A DNA stretch of 64,000 nucleotides from Lysinibacillus fusiformis (GCF_016925635.1 NZ_CP070490.1:1364001-1428000), one strand, 5' to 3'. Counted from the stretch's first letter, positions 1 through 7,935 are shown. The notes: generated by a model from the sequence alone, not told the origin. Made by a program: numbers and translations.

Positions 1-65
1 CTCAGCGAAAAATTCTATGTCATCCGCAAGAGGCCATATCGCAATTTAGCATTTTTTAAACTACG

Positions 66-107
66 ATAAAAAAACCTTGTAGCTGCAATTCGGCAGTTAC
101 AAGGTTT
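66..107 (-). terminator. intrinsic terminator of the 5' structured RNA
   Basis: Read on the minus strand, a 9-bp stem (AACCTTGTA/TACAAGGTT) plus an inner CTGC/GCAG stem is followed by seven T residues. The opposite strand lacks a T-run, which fixes the direction. Confidence 0.7.
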
Positions 108-258
108 CACAGGCACGTTTAAAAGATACACAAATACCCCGAGTTATAGCACGGCGTCACTTTGTATATTTTAGGCGTGTGAAATTGAACAAACCGAATT
201 GCAGTTCGCTAATTACAGATCTATTCATCATGTCACATCACCTACTTTCCATTTAGTT
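66..258 (-). ncRNA. candidate structured RNA or riboswitch-like leader
   Basis: No protein fits here, but the minus strand carries a sigma-A promoter and an intrinsic terminator about 190 nt apart. In between, CTGCAATTCGG (194-204) is an exact 11-nt complement of CCGAATTGCAG (83-93), and nested pairs follow (TTCACA 178-183 with TGTGAA 106-111, then an ATACAAA/TTTGTGTAT type stem). The 3' partner of the 11-bp stem lies inside the terminator hairpin, so closing stem and terminator exclude each other. That suits a riboswitch or attenuator for a gene beyond the left edge; the length would also suit a 6S-like RNA. I recognise no known family consensus. Confidence 0.5.
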
Positions 259-264
259 GTTATC

Positions 265-293
265 AATATAGCTAAATTTTCAGAAATTGTCAA
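265..293 (-). promoter_or_regulatory. sigma-A promoter of the 5' structured RNA
   Basis: On the minus strand TTGACA (293-288) is separated by exactly 17 bp from TATATT (270-265). This is a near-consensus vegetative promoter, with transcription expected from about position 258 leftwards. It points away from the polyketide synthase gene, so it does not serve it. Confidence 0.65.
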
Positions 294-369
294 TTATAAT
301 ATTATAAGCATTTATTCCAATCATCCACGCATACAATGAAAAAACCACTAAATGCGAGGAGATGTTGAG

Positions 370-1452
370 TTGCCTAAAATCATTTCAATTAGCACATATC
401 AACCACCTTACACATTACAGCAAGAAAACGCAGAGGAACTAACGAAAGAGCTTTTCTATGCAAAAATTCCAAAACTAGAGCGCTACTTAAAGGTTTTTGA
501 AAATGGTGGCATCGACACACGTCATTTTTGTGTGCCACCCGAATGGCATCGTACGAATCACTCCTTTGAAGAACGTAATAATTTATATATTGAGTTAGCT
601 ACACAATATAGTGTAAGTGTCATTCAATCATGTTTGAAAAATAATTCCTTTTTGTTCACACCTATTTCTTCTGAAGAAATTGATGCCATCATTTTTGTTA
701 GTAGTACAGGAATTTCAACACCTAGCATTGATGCACGTGTTATGAACAAGCTTTCTTTTTCAGATCGACTTAAACGCATTCCTTTATGGGGACTTGGTTG
801 TGCAGGAGGAGCTGCTGGTGTAAGTAGAGCCTATGATTTTTGCAAAGCCCATCCACAAGCAAAGGTGCTTGTCGTTTGTGTCGAGTTATGTAGCCTCACT
901 TTTCAGCCAAATGATTTTTCTAAAAGCAATTTAATCGGTGCTTCCCTTTTTGCAGATGGTGCGGCATGTATACTTGTTTGTGGAGATAAAGTAGCTATCG
1001 AAACAAAAAGACCAACCCCTGATATTCTAGCTACAGGGTCAAAATGGATGCCAGATTCAGAAAATGTGATGGGTTGGGATGTGAAAAATAACGGGCTTCA
1101 TGTTATTTTTCAAAAAAGTATTCCTTCTATTATTACCAATTGGCTCGGACCTTTCATTGAACAATTTTTAATGGATCAAGGACTGTATAGCGAGCAACTT
1201 ACTCATTTCATTGCGCATCCTGGAGGAAAAAAGGTATTAAAGGCATATGAAGATACACTTTATTTATCTCCCCAAAAAACCGACATTTCTCGGGAAATAT
1301 TGCGGCAACATGGCAATATGTCATCACCAACAGTGTTATATGTATTAGAGCAATTTATGTTACATGAAGGACAAGTGGAGGATACAGGCTTGCTCGTAGC
1401 TCTTGGCCCTGGTTTTTGTGCAGAAGCTGTATTATTAAACTGGAGGGAGTAA
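370..1452 (+). CDS. bpsA: type III polyketide synthase (alkylpyrone synthase, BpsA-like)
   Basis: This is a chalcone/stilbene-synthase family enzyme of about 360 residues, the usual size. The catalytic triad is visible: Cys144 (in GLGCAGG), His283 (in AHPGG) and Asn316 (in HGNMSSP), with the same 139 and 33 residue spacings as plant chalcone synthase. Family members condense fatty acyl-CoA with malonyl-CoA to alkylpyrones. I chose the TTG at 370 because GCGAGGAG lies eight bases upstream; the ATG at 352 has no ribosome site. The gene is followed after one base by a bpsB-like methyltransferase, the same pair as in Bacillus subtilis. The promoter is not clear. Confidence 0.9.
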   Translation: MPKIISISTYQPPYTLQQENAEELTKELFYAKIPKLERYLKVFENGGIDTRHFCVPPEWHRTNHSFEERNNLYIELATQYSVSVIQSCLKNNSFLFTPISSEEIDAIIFVSSTGISTPSIDARVMNKLSFSDRLKRIPLWGLGCAGGAAGVSRAYDFCKAHPQAKVLVVCVELCSLTFQPNDFSKSNLIGASLFADGAACILVCGDKVAIETKRPTPDILATGSKWMPDSENVMGWDVKNNGLHVIFQKSIPSIITNWLGPFIEQFLMDQGLYSEQLTHFIAHPGGKKVLKAYEDTLYLSPQKTDISREILRQHGNMSSPTVLYVLEQFMLHEGQVEDTGLLVALGPGFCAEAVLLNWRE

Positions 1453-1453
1453 C

Positions 1454-1996
1454 ATGATCTTCTATCTTATTTTTACCCTTGTCGTTCTACAAAGATTGAC
1501 AGAGGTTGTCATTGCTAAGCGCAATGAAAAATGGATGCTTTCACAAGGAGCCTATGAAGTAGGTGCTTCACACTATCCTTATATGGTTGCCATGCATATT
1601 AGCTTTTTTCTGTTTTTAATGGTGGAAATCACTACAAATAACAACGGAATCTCGCCCTTATTTCCATTATTTTTTATATTATTTATAGCCGTGCAGGCAT
1701 TACGGATCTGGTGTATTCGTTCTTTAGGAACTTTTTGGAATACAAAAATTCTCATTTTACCTGATGCACAAGTTGTTCGTAAAGGGCCATATGAATATAT
1801 GCGCCACCCTAATTATGCGGTAGTTTGTTTGGAAATCCTTTTACTACCTCTCATGTTTCAGGCTTACTTTACGGCATTTTGTTTTACATTATTAAATATT
1901 ACAATGCTTTCTGTCCGAATACCTATAGAAGAAAAAGCATTACGAGATGCTACTAATTATAATCGTGTATTTCAAAAGAAGATTTCGGAGTCTTAA
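1454..1996 (+). CDS. bpsB: isoprenylcysteine carboxyl methyltransferase family protein (BpsB/YpbQ-like)
   Basis: A 180-residue integral membrane methyltransferase of the ICMT type. It has about four hydrophobic segments (residues 1-15, 35-60, 67-88, 125-155) and the family C-terminal motif RKGPYEYMRHPNY near residues 111-123, which binds S-adenosylmethionine. In B. subtilis the partner of BpsA methylates the alkylpyrones it makes; the one-base gap and shared terminator support the same job here. The ribosome site is GGAGGG at the end of bpsA, so translation is probably coupled. Confidence 0.88.
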   Translation: MIFYLIFTLVVLQRLTEVVIAKRNEKWMLSQGAYEVGASHYPYMVAMHISFFLFLMVEITTNNNGISPLFPLFFILFIAVQALRIWCIRSLGTFWNTKILILPDAQVVRKGPYEYMRHPNYAVVCLEILLLPLMFQAYFTAFCFTLLNITMLSVRIPIEEKALRDATNYNRVFQKKISES

Positions 1997-2011
1997 CCGA
2001 AATCTTCTTTT
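1974..2011. terminator. terminator after bpsAB
   Basis: A 15-bp perfect stem (ending in GATTTCGG/CCGAAATC) with an 8-base loop holds the bpsB stop codon. The stem is A-rich at its start and T-rich at its end, so it can serve both bpsB and the converging zagA. Confidence 0.85.
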
Positions 2012-2016
2012 CTTCT

Positions 2017-3210
2017 TTAATGCCATTCCCAGTTAAATGGGTCTTGTAGTCGCTCCCAAGGGACATGAAACTCTTCCTCTGTTAACAAACAGCTGTCCAA
2101 CTGTTTAGTGATGCTTTCTCGATCTAGATCAATGCCAATAATAACAAGTTGTGTCATTCGATCTCCGTACTCTTCATCCCAATCTTCCAATACTTCAGAG
2201 CTTTGCTGGAATACATCCTGCTGCTGTGCTTGTGGTAGAGCTGCTACCCAATAAGACACGGGTTCAATTTTTGCAGATGCCCCCGCTTGTGATAATAATA
2301 GCGCAACATCCTGATGTCTTGCACTCCAAACAATCCCCTTCGCTCGCACTATTGAATCTGGCATGTGATCACACCACTCAACAAAGCGCATCGGATGGAA
2401 CGGTCTTTTACGTTTATAGGTAAAGGAAGAGATCCCGTACTCCTCTGTCTCTGGGGTATGATTTTCATGACCAAGCTCCAACTCCTTTAACCAACCAGCT
2501 GATTCGGAGACACGTTCAAAGTCAAAGCGTCCTGTATTTAAAATTTCAAGTGGGTCGATAACACCATTTGTTGTACGTATTAGCTTCGCCTCAGGCTGTA
2601 ATGCACGTAAAATACGCTCTAATCGCTCAAGTTCCTCTGCTGATACTAAATCGCACTTATTTAAAATAAGGACATCACAAAATTCAATTTGATCAATGAG
2701 CAGGTCCGCAACATCGCGCTCATCTAATTCACCAACCGCTTCCTTCCGTTCCAATAAGCTTTCTCCTGACTGAAAATCATGCCAAAAGCGGTGTGCATCT
2801 ACGACAGTGACCATCGTATCTAATTGACAAAACTTTGTTAAATCAATGCCGAGCTCCTCATCTAAATAACTAAATGTTTGTGCAACTGGAATCGGCTCGC
2901 TAATCCCCGTCGATTCAATCAAAATATAATCAATATTACCTAGCTTCGCAAGGCGTTCCACCTCCTGCAATAAATCCTCTCGTAATGTACAGCAAATACA
3001 ACCATTGGAAAGCTCCACAAACTTCTCTTCTGTACGCGATATACCACTACCATTTGCGATAAGCTCAGCATCAATATTAATTTCACTCATATCATTCACA
3101 ATAACAGCGACACGTAAATCCTTTTTGTTTTGCAATACATGATTCATCATTGTTGTCTTACCAGAACCCAAATATCCACTCAATACCGTAACAGGAATTC
3201 TCTTTGTCAT
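2017..3210 (-). CDS. zagA: zinc metallochaperone GTPase, COG0523 family (ZagA/YciC)
   Basis: A 397-residue G3E GTPase, the same length as B. subtilis YciC/ZagA. Residues 12-20 form the Walker A GYLGSGKTT, residues 71-74 the metal-binding CICC motif, an ESTG switch lies near 98, and NKCD (guanine specificity) follows in the GTPase half. The C-terminal CobW_C domain occupies about 265-390. The family moves zinc to client enzymes when zinc is scarce. A perfect-looking Zur box sits 15 bp upstream of the start, and a zinc-free ribosomal protein gene diverges from the same region, so zinc-starvation induction is the natural reading. The stop overlaps no other gene. Confidence 0.92.
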   Translation of the reverse strand: MTKRIPVTVLSGYLGSGKTTMMNHVLQNKKDLRVAVIVNDMSEINIDAELIANGSGISRTEEKFVELSNGCICCTLREDLLQEVERLAKLGNIDYILIESTGISEPIPVAQTFSYLDEELGIDLTKFCQLDTMVTVVDAHRFWHDFQSGESLLERKEAVGELDERDVADLLIDQIEFCDVLILNKCDLVSAEELERLERILRALQPEAKLIRTTNGVIDPLEILNTGRFDFERVSESAGWLKELELGHENHTPETEEYGISSFTYKRKRPFHPMRFVEWCDHMPDSIVRAKGIVWSARHQDVALLLSQAGASAKIEPVSYWVAALPQAQQQDVFQQSSEVLEDWDEEYGDRMTQLVIIGIDLDRESITKQLDSCLLTEEEFHVPWERLQDPFNWEWH

Positions 3211-3224
3211 TATTACAACTCCTC

Positions 3225-3245
3225 AAATCGTAATCATTACTATTT
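3225..3245 (-). promoter_or_regulatory. Zur box upstream of zagA
   Basis: The 21-bp site runs AAATCGTAAT-C-ATTACTATTT, one base off the Bacillus Zur palindrome in the right arm. A partial second half (TCGTAATTAAATC) lies at 3251-3263. It would place zagA under zinc-dependent repression. Confidence 0.85.
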
Positions 3246-3311
3246 ACAATTCGTAATTAAATCATATAACTTTTGAAAATGCAAAGCTTTTTATTACTTG
3301 TAAAAATAAAC

Positions 3312-3363
3312 TTGACAATATCCTGTGAGAAATATAATGTTTAAATCGTAATAATTACTATTT
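3312..3363 (+). promoter_or_regulatory. promoter with Zur box for the L33 gene
   Basis: TTGACA (3312-3317) and TATAAT (3333-3338), with a short 15-bp spacer, are followed at once by a second Zur box (3343-3363, AAATCGTAAT-A-ATTACTATTT). The repressor would sit over the transcription start of the zinc-free L33 gene. Confidence 0.82.
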
Positions 3364-3379
3364 AAAAGGAGGTCCCTGA

Positions 3380-3529
3380 ATGCGTGTACAAGTAACACTA
3401 GCCTGCACTGAAACAGGTGATAAAAACTATATTACGACTAAAAATAAACGCAATCATCCTGAAAGATTGGAGCTAAAAAAATACTCCCCTCGCCTGAAAC
3501 GTGTAACCCTGCATAGAGAGACAAAGTAA
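3380..3529 (+). CDS. rpmG: 50S ribosomal protein L33, zinc-independent form
   Basis: A 49-residue protein that aligns end to end with bacterial L33 ([20 protein letters not shown], then [11 protein letters not shown]). The zinc-binding form has two CXXC pairs; here only the first cysteine (residue 9) remains, the second position is Thr, and the second pair is replaced by SPRL. This is therefore the C-minus variant that can replace the zinc form and release zinc. The start is supported by AAAGGAGG, 6-8 bases upstream. The Zur box in front agrees with the known zinc-saving swap of ribosomal proteins in Bacillus. Confidence 0.93.
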   Translation: MRVQVTLACTETGDKNYITTKNKRNHPERLELKKYSPRLKRVTLHRETK

Positions 3530-3566
3530 TGCTGCTGGAATAGGGGTCAAGATAAGATCTTCTGGA

Positions 3567-3950
3567 GCAGGGTTGTTCTGCTTTGGAGCGGGTTCGGTCT
3601 GCCTTGGAGCGGTGTCCTCTTCCTTTGGAGCGGGTTCGACCTGTTTTAGAGCGGTGTCCTCTTCTTTGTGAGCAGGTTCGACCTGTTTTAGAGCGGTGTC
3701 CTCTTCTTTGTGAGCGGGTTCGACCTGTTTTAGAGCGCCTTCCTCTTCTTTTGGAGCGGGTTCAGTCTGCTTTGGAGCACCTTCCTCTTCTTTTGGAGCG
3801 AGTTCGACCTGCTTTGGAGCGCCTTCCTCTTCTTTTGGAGCGGGGTCGGTCTGCCTTAGAGCACCTTCCTCTATTTCTTGAGCGGTTGTGGCCTTTTTAG
3901 GAGCGCCTTCCTCTACTATGGGAGCGGTTGGACCCTTCTTAGAAGCTTCC
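3567..3950. repeat. 42-bp minisatellite, about eight degenerate copies
   Basis: Tandem units of 42 bp (core TTGGAGCGGGTTCGACCTG followed by a CTCTTCTT tract) fill the space between the L33 gene and a terminator, at clearly higher GC than the flanks. The minus strand is open throughout in one frame and would read a 14-residue repeat PAPKEEEGAPKQVE; several differences between copies are synonymous in that frame. No ATG, GTG or TTG with a ribosome site precedes it, and a TGA lies just upstream near 3961. The plus strand also has an open Leu/Arg-rich frame, which looks like a shadow. It may be a remnant of a repeat-rich protein gene. Confidence 0.75.
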
Positions 3951-3970
3951 CTATCGAATCAACGAAAAAA

Positions 3971-4012
3971 TGACTGTTTCAAAGGCATACTTTTGAAACA
4001 GTCATTATCAAA
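3971..4012 (-). terminator. terminator of the coiled-coil gene operon
   Basis: ATGACTGTTTCAAAAG pairs with its complement across a short loop, and on the minus strand it is followed by six T residues. It ends the operon reading leftwards from 5614. Confidence 0.82.
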
Positions 4013-4021
4013 TTTTCACAG

Positions 4022-4756
4022 CTAAACCTGCTTTCTATTGATTTCTAACGCTAGTTCATTCAATTTCTGATCTAATTCATCGAGCATGCGTAATCTAAAA
4101 TCTATTTGCTCATCAATATGAACTCCTTGTTTCATTGATGTGCCGCTACCATCAGATTGATTTTTCAATACATCTAATTCATTTGACAATCTCTCTATTT
4201 CCAAATTTTTCATCTCTAACTCACTTAATAAATGTTGGTGAAGGCTGTCCGATTCTACTTTCTCACGATGATATTTTTCTAGTGTCTCTATAATATTCTC
4301 CATATGTTTATCTGCTGTAGCTGTATAGTCACTTAACTTTTTATCTATGCCTTCAATAATTGACCTATGATTTGTATCAATTGAAGCATCATTCGACGCA
4401 TGAATTTTGTCCTTCAATGACTTATTTTCAGCTCGCAATTCTGCCAATTCCTTTAATAATGCCTCAATGGATTCAATTTGTTTTTTTCTTTGCGCTTCTC
4501 TCTTCTGAATTTCTTCATCGTAAGCTTGCAAGTCCTTGTCAAAGTCTCTCTTCAACTTTAATAGCTCCATAGAAAGATCTTTTCTAAGCCTTGTTAATTG
4601 TACATTCTCTCGTTCAAGTCGGAGTACTAAAGCGTAATAATCACTATCTCTCAGTTTTTTTACTTCGTTTTTATACTTAGCTAATTCAGCCCGTAAAAAA
4701 ATAATCATTTGTTGGAGCTGTATTGGATCATTGTTTTTCACAATATCATTGTCCAT
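4022..4756 (-). CDS. coiled-coil protein of unknown function
   Basis: I do not recognise a family. The protein of about 244 residues is almost entirely charged heptad-like sequence: long coiled coils at about 30-110 and 140-245, rich in Glu, Lys and Leu, with no signal peptide and no membrane segment. It is the last gene of a minus-strand operon whose other members also lack obvious enzyme motifs and sit next to a BclB-like exosporium gene, so a structural role at the spore surface is an inference. Three start codons follow one another (GTG, ATG, ATG at 4762-4756); AGGGGG spacing favours the third. Confidence 0.6.
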   Translation of the reverse strand: MDNDIVKNNDPIQLQQMIIFLRAELAKYKNEVKKLRDSDYYALVLRLERENVQLTRLRKDLSMELLKLKRDFDKDLQAYDEEIQKREAQRKKQIESIEALLKELAELRAENKSLKDKIHASNDASIDTNHRSIIEGIDKKLSDYTATADKHMENIIETLEKYHREKVESDSLHQHLLSELEMKNLEIERLSNELDVLKNQSDGSGTSMKQGVHIDEQIDFRLRMLDELDQKLNELALEINRKQV

Positions 4757-4767
4757 CATCACACCCC

Positions 4768-5049
4768 CTAACCTGAATATCTTTTTAGTAAATCGACCAC
4801 CTCTTCAAACTGCTCTTTGGTTTCCTCTAGTAATTCATCTAGCTGCTTCATCCACTTTCCTTCTAATTGTGGATTTTTTATTTGTTCAACTTGGCTCTTT
4901 TCACCTGAAACAAGGGAGGCAATTAAAAGCTGTAATGTACTTTTTTCAAGAAAGGCAAAGCTATTATCTTGTTCATTACGACGACTTAGCTGTTCCTTCA
5001 CTAATTGCTGAATTACACTACCAAACTCTTGTTTTTCATTATCACCCAT
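4768..5049 (-). CDS. small coiled-coil protein of unknown function
   Basis: A 93-residue, highly charged helical protein (GDNEKQEFGSVIQQL at its N-terminus, an E/K-rich coil at 60-90). I see no known domain. I placed the start at 5049 because AGGAGG lies six bases before it; the longer frame from 5079 has none. The start overlaps the last eight bases of the preceding gene and the stop is about 10 bases from the next gene, so the three genes are probably translationally coupled. Confidence 0.6.
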   Translation of the reverse strand: MGDNEKQEFGSVIQQLVKEQLSRRNEQDNSFAFLEKSTLQLLIASLVSGEKSQVEQIKNPQLEGKWMKQLDELLEETKEQFEEVVDLLKRYSG

Positions 5050-5614
5050 TGTCTTCCTCCTGTGTTTGGCCCATTCCATTTAGATTAATTGGATTTAAAA
5101 CAACAACACCATCTGTGAGCTGATCGCAATATGTAAAACCCATAATCGTGCCTGAATATGATAAATTATGGGACCATTTTATTTGAAAATTGGTAAATGA
5201 AATGGTTTCATTCGGTTCGATTGTTGATTTTCCAACTGGTCTTAGCCAATACTCCTCTTTGCTTGATTTGTCATTAAATCGCTCCCACTGACTCTGCCCC
5301 TGTGTCTTAAAGTTGGGGGTGAAATTTTCATGAACATATCTCCCAGAGAAGTAAAACGGTGAATCCTTAGGTATTGTTATGCACAGAGATGGATTCGTAA
5401 CGGCTGCACTACCAATATTACGAATATGATAGGAGCCTAAACATAAGCTCTCTTGCTCAGGATCATAAGAAATATTTAACGAAGTTGTAAAATAACTAAT
5501 GAGGTTAATCCTATTCGGAATTGTCAGTTCCTCAACCAACCTTTTAATTTCATGAACATAGGCATTTGTTTGTTCCTTTAGTGCCTGTATCTTGTCTTCA
5601 ATACGATCTGCCAC
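5042..5614 (-). CDS. unknown protein with N-terminal helix and beta-rich body
   Basis: A 190-residue protein. Residues 1-30 are a charged helix (DRIEDKIQALKEQ); residues 45-180 look beta-rich, with many Ser, Thr, Asn and aromatic residues, and contain the motif SYHIRNIGSAAV. There is no signal peptide. GTG at 5614 is preceded by AAGGAGG with a six-base spacer, whereas the upstream ATG at 5638 has no ribosome site. It heads the coupled trio down to 4022. A role in the spore surface is only suggested by the neighbours (a beta-rich Cys protein upstream and a BclB-like gene nearby). Confidence 0.6.
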   Translation of the reverse strand: MADRIEDKIQALKEQTNAYVHEIKRLVEELTIPNRINLISYFTTSLNISYDPEQESLCLGSYHIRNIGSAAVTNPSLCITIPKDSPFYFSGRYVHENFTPNFKTQGQSQWERFNDKSSKEEYWLRPVGKSTIEPNETISFTNFQIKWSHNLSYSGTIMGFTYCDQLTDGVVVLNPINLNGMGQTQEEDNG

Positions 5615-5639
5615 TTTAAACCTCCTTGTTATTTCCATT

Positions 5640-5662
5640 AAAAAAAGAGAGGATTACCCTCT
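5640..5662 (-). terminator. intergenic terminator within the spore-surface cluster
   Basis: AAGAGAGG-GTAAT-CCTCTCTT followed by seven T residues on the minus strand, between the 216-residue protein gene and the trio. It should reduce or stop read-through, giving unequal dosage of the two units. Confidence 0.78.
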
Positions 5663-5698
5663 CTTCATAGTATGACTTTCTTCTTTTTGTTATCACAA

Positions 5699-6349
5699 TT
5701 AACCAACAGTTGGGAAAATAACTGGGCATTGTTGTGGACGAACCGCAGTTGGACATGAGAATGGTAAGTCTGCTCTTGGTTCGCAGAAAGTTGCTAAAAA
5801 TTCCACAGTAACTGGGAATGTAGATTGAATACTTTGACAAACAGCAACAGTAATTGTCAACGCAGAGAACGTGATTGTACCTGCTGCAGCACCTGTTCCA
5901 ACACTAAGTGTTCCAGTTGTACAAACGAAGCAATCTAAATCTGTGTATAAAATTTCAACGTCTGTTCCCTTTGGTGCACATAATGTCACTTGCTCACAGC
6001 GAGAAACTGGAATATTATTGCTTGTGAAAACAGTACCATTAGGTAAAGTAACGACAATTGTTAGAATGAAGTTCTTTTGAACATTTAGATGTTGCAGACA
6101 AACAGTTGATCCATCAATAGAGAATTGGCGATTCTCACGGTTCAGAATCACAATTGGATTTGTAGTTGCTGGAATTACTCGACAAGTAACAATAGCACCT
6201 GTTAAGTCAGTAGTTGCTGTAACACCTGGGAATGTAATTGGTCCAGTAGGTGAAATATCAAACGACATTTCTTTTACAATCCAGTCGTATACCTTATCAA
6301 CATTTATACAGATTAGTTCCTGCGCCTGGGATGGCATATGCTCTTGCAT
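5699..6349 (-). CDS. cysteine-containing beta-rich protein, probable spore-surface component
   Basis: A 216-residue protein without signal peptide. After a short N-terminal segment (CINVDKVYDWIVKEMSF, residues 14-30) come Thr/Val/Ile-rich alternating stretches typical of beta sandwiches and ten or so scattered cysteines, several in the second half (CEQVTLC, DCFVC, FSCPT, PQQCP). The VDKVYDW opening is one I associate with coat and exosporium-type proteins of Bacillales, but I cannot name the family with certainty. A CATATGCTA hexamer-type element like a sigma-K minus-10 lies 39 bp upstream. GGAGGTG precedes the ATG by about ten bases. Confidence 0.65.
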   Translation of the reverse strand: MQEHMPSQAQELICINVDKVYDWIVKEMSFDISPTGPITFPGVTATTDLTGAIVTCRVIPATTNPIVILNRENRQFSIDGSTVCLQHLNVQKNFILTIVVTLPNGTVFTSNNIPVSRCEQVTLCAPKGTDVEILYTDLDCFVCTTGTLSVGTGAAAGTITFSALTITVAVCQSIQSTFPVTVEFLATFCEPRADLPFSCPTAVRPQQCPVIFPTVG

Positions 6350-6387
6350 CCTTTTGACACCTCCATAAAATTTTTATCTTTCGTTTG

Positions 6388-6396
6388 TAGCATATG
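6388..6396 (-). promoter_or_regulatory. possible sigma-K minus-10 element
   Basis: CATATGCTA on the minus strand matches the sigma-K minus-10 consensus CATANNNTA. An AC lies upstream, but the spacing (14 bp) is shorter than usual, so this is tentative. It would drive the 216-residue protein gene in the mother cell. Confidence 0.35.
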
Positions 6397-6584
6397 TTTT
6401 TCAGCTATAAGTGCATGGGCTAACAAATAGTTACATTGGATATTTATTAAAATCAATCAAGATTCGTTTTCATACACTTCCTTCATTAACGATAGGAATC
6501 AAAATGTTGAAAGAACCGTTATATTTGTAACAGAAAGTTAATATTTTTAATAAACTAATAATGGACTGAAAGGGGTGAACTACA

Positions 6585-7772
6585 ATGGAAGAGTCAAAAT
6601 TGTATACCACTCAAGAAATTGAAAATTTAAAGCAAAAAATTGAATCTTATAGAGAATCGTTAACCTCGTTAAAAATGGGGGAGTCAATTGAAGATTTCCT
6701 TTATATGAAGCAAGAGTTTGATGGACTAAAAACACAGATGGCCCTTTTAGAAGGGATTACCGAGACATTGGATACTAAACAAAATTCATATATAAAAGGA
6801 TACGACGATCAAATTAAGGTTCTTTCAACACAGCTTGAGTCTTTGAATCAAACCATTGAAGGAATGAACCAAGAGATTTTATCAATTTTAAATAGATTAT
6901 TGCCAGTTAAAGGAAATGATACAAAAACCGTACCTCCCTCCATTGACATGCCTGCTCAAGCTTATTCTAATCTTTTACCTAGACAACCTAGAATGACACA
7001 GACAGCAGATCAAACTACAATTACATCAGCACAACCTTCTTATAGACTACTACAAAGTGTGGCAGGTAAAGCCAAAAACCACCAACCAAATGTAAATATC
7101 GGGGGTCCCTCTCCTCAGAATGGTCTACCGGAAACTAAACCTGAAGAACGGCATTTTAATCAGCAATATTTCCAATCGATCAATACGCACCCTAGCCAAA
7201 TATACAATGGTTTATACAGAAACACGACAGTTGAATCCACCTTCCATTTTAAAAATGCCATGGATGCAAAGGAAGTTCCAGTAAGTGTTTATGATCCATC
7301 TGTCGTACAGCCTGCTTCAAGCGAAGAAAACATCGAGAATGATACTTTACAATCTTCTATAGTTAATGAATCAGATAGCACTAAAACTGAAACATTAAAT
7401 AATCCTATGGAGGTTGTGAAAATTGAGAATGAACATAACAATCTTGAGAATCCCATTGTAACGAATGACTCGATAGAACGAGTTATCTTGGAGCAACCTA
7501 GCGAGCCTGTTAGTCAAGACATTGAAGCAATAGCTAGTGAGCCTCTCAACCAAATCATTGCGGAAACAGTAGCAGAACCTGCAGATATAGATCACTCTCC
7601 TTCATTGGAAACAGAAAAATATGTTGAAGTGTATCATGCTGATGCAACCTATGAGGTTCATCCGTCCTTTGAAGAAGAGATCATGCAACTTGAACCTGTA
7701 AACAAGCCGATTGAGGAAGAACATAAAAAGGGAAAAAACTCATTTTTCGATTTCTTTAAAAGATGGAGTTAA
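6585..7772 (+). CDS. coiled-coil protein with long acidic disordered tail
   Basis: I do not recognise this 395-residue protein. Residues 1-110 form coiled coils (two blocks ending near ILNRLL at about 103), residues 115-240 are Pro/Gln/Asn/Ser-rich and probably disordered, residues 240-380 are strongly acidic with repeated EP and VAEP motifs, and the end is a basic aromatic tail, KGKNSFFDFFKRWS. No signal or membrane segment. It diverges from the 216-residue spore-surface candidate and precedes the BclB-like gene, so it may be a morphogenetic or scaffold protein of the spore coat. AAGGGGTG precedes the start. Confidence 0.6.
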   Translation: MEESKLYTTQEIENLKQKIESYRESLTSLKMGESIEDFLYMKQEFDGLKTQMALLEGITETLDTKQNSYIKGYDDQIKVLSTQLESLNQTIEGMNQEILSILNRLLPVKGNDTKTVPPSIDMPAQAYSNLLPRQPRMTQTADQTTITSAQPSYRLLQSVAGKAKNHQPNVNIGGPSPQNGLPETKPEERHFNQQYFQSINTHPSQIYNGLYRNTTVESTFHFKNAMDAKEVPVSVYDPSVVQPASSEENIENDTLQSSIVNESDSTKTETLNNPMEVVKIENEHNNLENPIVTNDSIERVILEQPSEPVSQDIEAIASEPLNQIIAETVAEPADIDHSPSLETEKYVEVYHADATYEVHPSFEEEIMQLEPVNKPIEEEHKKGKNSFFDFFKRWS

Positions 7773-7783
7773 CATTATCTTAA

Positions 7784-7822
7784 ACATCCACTATGCCAAA
7801 ACATACATAGTGGATGTATTTA
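7784..7822 (+). terminator. hairpin between coiled-coil gene and BclB-like gene
   Basis: ACATCCACTATG pairs perfectly with CATAGTGGATGT across a 10-base loop, followed by a weak T-rich stretch. It is probably a terminator, although the T-run is interrupted. Confidence 0.6.
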
Positions 7823-7935
7823 TGTGTCAAATAAAAGCTGTCGTTAAGAAATCATTGAATTTATAGGTGAAATAGATAATTGCCCTTAACCCCTAATCTG
7901 AAATGAATAGAATAATGAAGAAAGGGGGTGTAAAA

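Noticed and set aside
66-258. T-box or S-box leader in the first 300 bases
   Set aside because: The T-box GGGTGG-ACCGCG sequence and the S-box core are both missing; only the general terminator logic is shared.
2151-2423. Plus-strand frame of 90 codons inside zagA
   Set aside because: It lies wholly antisense to a well-matched GTPase gene and has no ribosome site or domain.
3583-3900. Plus-strand frame of 105 Leu/Arg-rich codons
   Set aside because: It is a by-product of the 42-bp repeat; the start is a TTG inside a repeat unit without a ribosome site, and substitutions look silent in the opposite frame.
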